A stretch of 64,000 nt of DNA from Micromonospora parva (GTDB lineage Bacteria > Actinomycetota > Actinomycetes > Mycobacteriales > Micromonosporaceae): NCBI RefSeq assembly GCF_000718515.1, contig NZ_JNZS01000003.1, forward strand, positions 259,703 to 323,702. Reading direction: 5' to 3'. Numbering within the stretch: position 1 is the first letter of the stretch; every line of letters starts with the position of its first letter. This document shows, one piece after another, positions 62,284-64,000 of this stretch. The translations under genes were made by a program, and so were the position numbers. Below the pieces are notes generated by a model, which ran no database searches, was not told the origin of the DNA, and saw only the letters and a program-made list of their open reading frames with translations.

Positions 62284-63093
62284 ATGATGGGACCGCAACA
62301 CGCGCTGTCCGGCGCGGCGGTGTGGTTGGCTGGCTCCTGGGCACTGGAGCAGTTCGCCGACTATCACCAGTCGCCGCTCGCGTTGGCGGTGGGCACCGCG
62401 GTGTGCGCCGGTGGCGCGCTCTTCCCCGACCTCGACATGTCGGGCAAGGTGACCAAGAACCAGGGTGGGGCCACCGTGGCCCGTACCTTCGGGGTCTTCT
62501 CGCTCTTCGCCGCCGAGGTGATGGAGAAGGTCTCCCTCGGGGTCTACTACGCCACGAAGCTCAGCAAGGATCCGCGCCGCAACAACGGACACCGGACGCT
62601 GACCCACACGCTGCCGTTCACCGTGCTGGTCGGCTGGGGCACCACCGCGCTCTGCGCCGCGTACGGCAAGTGGGCCGTCATCACCATCCTGTTCTTCATG
62701 TTCGGCCTGGCGCTGCGCGGGCTGTTCGATGAGTGGGCCGAGCGGGCCGGCTGGGTGATCATCACTCTCGCGTCGGCCGGGGCGGCCTGGTTCACCTACG
62801 CCAACCTGCCGGGCGGACGCGGCTATCCGCTGATCGGCACCGCGCTGGGCGTGGGCTGCTTCGTGCACATCCTCGGCGACATGATCACCCGTGCCGGCGT
62901 GCCGATCCTCTGGCCGATCCCGATCAAGCGGCGCATGTGGATGATGATCGGCCTGCCGAACCGCATCGCCCTGCGCGTCGGCAGCAAGGCCGAGGTGGTC
63001 GGCATGCGCATCGCGCTGACCGCCGTCTCGGCGCTCGCCACCGTCGGCCTGGTCGCGCCCTCGGTGCTGAGCCGATTCGACATCGAGATATGA
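62284..63093 (+). CDS. YdjM-like membrane-bound metal-dependent hydrolase
   Basis: 269 residues. Metal-ligand motifs: MMGPQHALSGAAVWL (His ~6), GGALFPDLDMSG, NNGHRTLTHTLPF (two His) and 'CFVHILGDMITRAGVPILWPI'. About five helices. The YdjM/DUF457 family is membrane-bound and of uncertain substrate. Its TGA overlaps the next start (ATGA). Confidence 0.9.
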   Translation: MMGPQHALSGAAVWLAGSWALEQFADYHQSPLALAVGTAVCAGGALFPDLDMSGKVTKNQGGATVARTFGVFSLFAAEVMEKVSLGVYYATKLSKDPRRNNGHRTLTHTLPFTVLVGWGTTALCAAYGKWAVITILFFMFGLALRGLFDEWAERAGWVIITLASAGAAWFTYANLPGGRGYPLIGTALGVGCFVHILGDMITRAGVPILWPIPIKRRMWMMIGLPNRIALRVGSKAEVVGMRIALTAVSALATVGLVAPSVLSRFDIEI

Positions 63094-63998
63094 CCGGTCC
63101 GGCGCCGGTCGTCCCGCCGGTCGCCGACGAGCGCGTACCGGAGTTCTGCCGCGCGCTGGGGCTGCCGGGCCTCGCCGACGTGCACGTGCACTTCCTGCCG
63201 CCGCGACTGCTGCGTCGGGTGTGGGCCTACTTCGACGCCGCCGGGCCGCTGGTCGGCACCGAGTGGCCGATCCGTTACCGGTGGAGCGACGCCGACCGGG
63301 TCGCGCACCTGCGCCGGCTCGGGGTGCGGGCGTTCAGCGCGCTGGCGTACGCGCACCGGCCGGGCATGGCGGCCGACCTCAACCGCTGGACGCTGGACTT
63401 CGCCCGCGACACCCCGGGCTGCCTGGCCTCGGCCACGTTCTACCCGGAGCCGGAGGCCCCCGCGTACGTCGAGGCGGCCCTCGCCGAGGGTGCCCGGCTG
63501 TTCAAGCTGCACCTGCAGGTCGGCGGTTTCGCACCGACCGATCCGGCACTGGACCAGGTGTGGGGAATGCTGTCGGACGCGGGTGTGCCGGTGGTGGTGC
63601 ACGCCGGGCACGCCCCGGTGGGCACCGCCCACACCGGCCCGGACCCGTTCGCCGCCCTGCTCGCCCGCCACCCTCGGCTGACCGCCGTGGTGGCGCACCT
63701 GGGCGCCCCGGACTACCGGGCGTTCCTGGACCTCGCCGAGACGTACGAGCGGGTTCGGCTGGACACCACAATGGCGTTCACGCCCTTCTTCGACCAGTTC
63801 GTCCCCTTCCCCGCCGACGAGTTGCCCCGGTTGCGGGAGCTGGGGCTGGCCGGCAAGGTGCTGCTGGGCAGCGACTTCCCGAACATCCCGTACCCGTACG
63901 CCGATCAGGTGGCCGGGCTGGCCCGGCTGGACCTGGGCGACGACTGGCTGCGCGCGGTCTGCTGGGACAGCGCCGCCGCCCTCTTCGACCTCGCCTGA
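63090..63998 (+). CDS. Amidohydrolase family 2-type protein
   Basis: 302 residues, complete, ending two bases before the window edge; ATG 63090 overlaps the upstream stop by four bases. TIM-barrel metal motifs: LADVHVHFLPPRLL (H-x-H), 'FKLHLQVGGFA', 'VVVHAGHAPVG', 'VVAHLGAPDY' and 'VLLGSDFPNIPYPY' (Asp). These match the amidohydrolase 2 (ACMSD-like) group acting on C-N or C-C bonds. Substrate unknown. Coupled to the YdjM-like gene. Confidence 0.92.
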   Translation: MTGPAPVVPPVADERVPEFCRALGLPGLADVHVHFLPPRLLRRVWAYFDAAGPLVGTEWPIRYRWSDADRVAHLRRLGVRAFSALAYAHRPGMAADLNRWTLDFARDTPGCLASATFYPEPEAPAYVEAALAEGARLFKLHLQVGGFAPTDPALDQVWGMLSDAGVPVVVHAGHAPVGTAHTGPDPFAALLARHPRLTAVVAHLGAPDYRAFLDLAETYERVRLDTTMAFTPFFDQFVPFPADELPRLRELGLAGKVLLGSDFPNIPYPYADQVAGLARLDLGDDWLRAVCWDSAAALFDLA

Positions 63999-64000
63999 CC

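Overview
The window is 64 kb of very GC-rich DNA with frequent GTG and TTG starts, purine-rich ribosome binding sites and ATGA/GTGA stop-start overlaps. Gene content (DUF397, a nitrate-sensor kinase with a roadblock partner, F420-linked oxidoreductase, mycothiol-type DinB proteins, GH48 cellulase with CebR-type operators, two LtrA paralogues) points to an actinomycete. The content and the long intergenic palindromes suggest Micromonosporaceae, probably Micromonospora-like; this is inference, since no rRNA is present.

Layout. 1-4.07 kb is the right end of an element integrated at a tRNA-Leu(GAG) gene (4071-4157). It holds a tyrosine integrase, an AbrB-like protein, two adjacent membrane proteins sharing an unusual N/G/Y motif, and a truncated recombinase-like protein. 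4.4-14.6 kb is an envelope block: a Pro-rich TPR/FN3 membrane protein, a secreted FN3 protein, then MoxR ATPase, DUF58 and a TgpA-type protein whose transglutaminase Cys and His look substituted. 14.6-21.1 kb is a mixed block (SDR, F420 oxidoreductase, LtrA, DUF1028, DinB-like, PAP2 phosphatase, DUF3159).

21.4-26.5 kb is a cellulose unit: a secreted CBM2-GH48 cellulase diverges from a cytoplasmic GH1 beta-glucosidase, with three CebR-like palindromes between or beside their promoters. 26.6-31.1 kb carries a two-gene (incomplete) conservon and a FGGY sugar kinase. 31.1-33.2 kb is a tryptophan-controlled unit: a 19-residue leader peptide with tandem Trp codons, alternating hairpins, then a fused TrpE-TrpG protein.

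33.5-43.0 kb has a HipA-like kinase with DUF3037, a DUF4190 protein, an AlkZ-like winged-helix protein, MalQ and a complete sugar ABC importer. 43.2-52.2 kb is mixed: DUF397, glyoxalase-fold, RusA-like and L,D-transpeptidase proteins, HAD, TetR, a second LtrA, and an ECF41/SigJ sigma factor divergent from a DoxX protein with matching promoter motifs on both sides.

52.5-58.7 kb is an alpha-glucan block (GH63-like hydrolase, glycogen-debranching-type glucosidase, GT4 glycosyltransferase). 58.8-62.2 kb has two tandem paralogous receptor Ser/Thr kinases, followed by a YdjM-like membrane hydrolase and an amidohydrolase. Long perfect or near-perfect palindromes punctuate several intergenic gaps (38.4, 43.1, 43.5, 52.3 and 52.4 kb).
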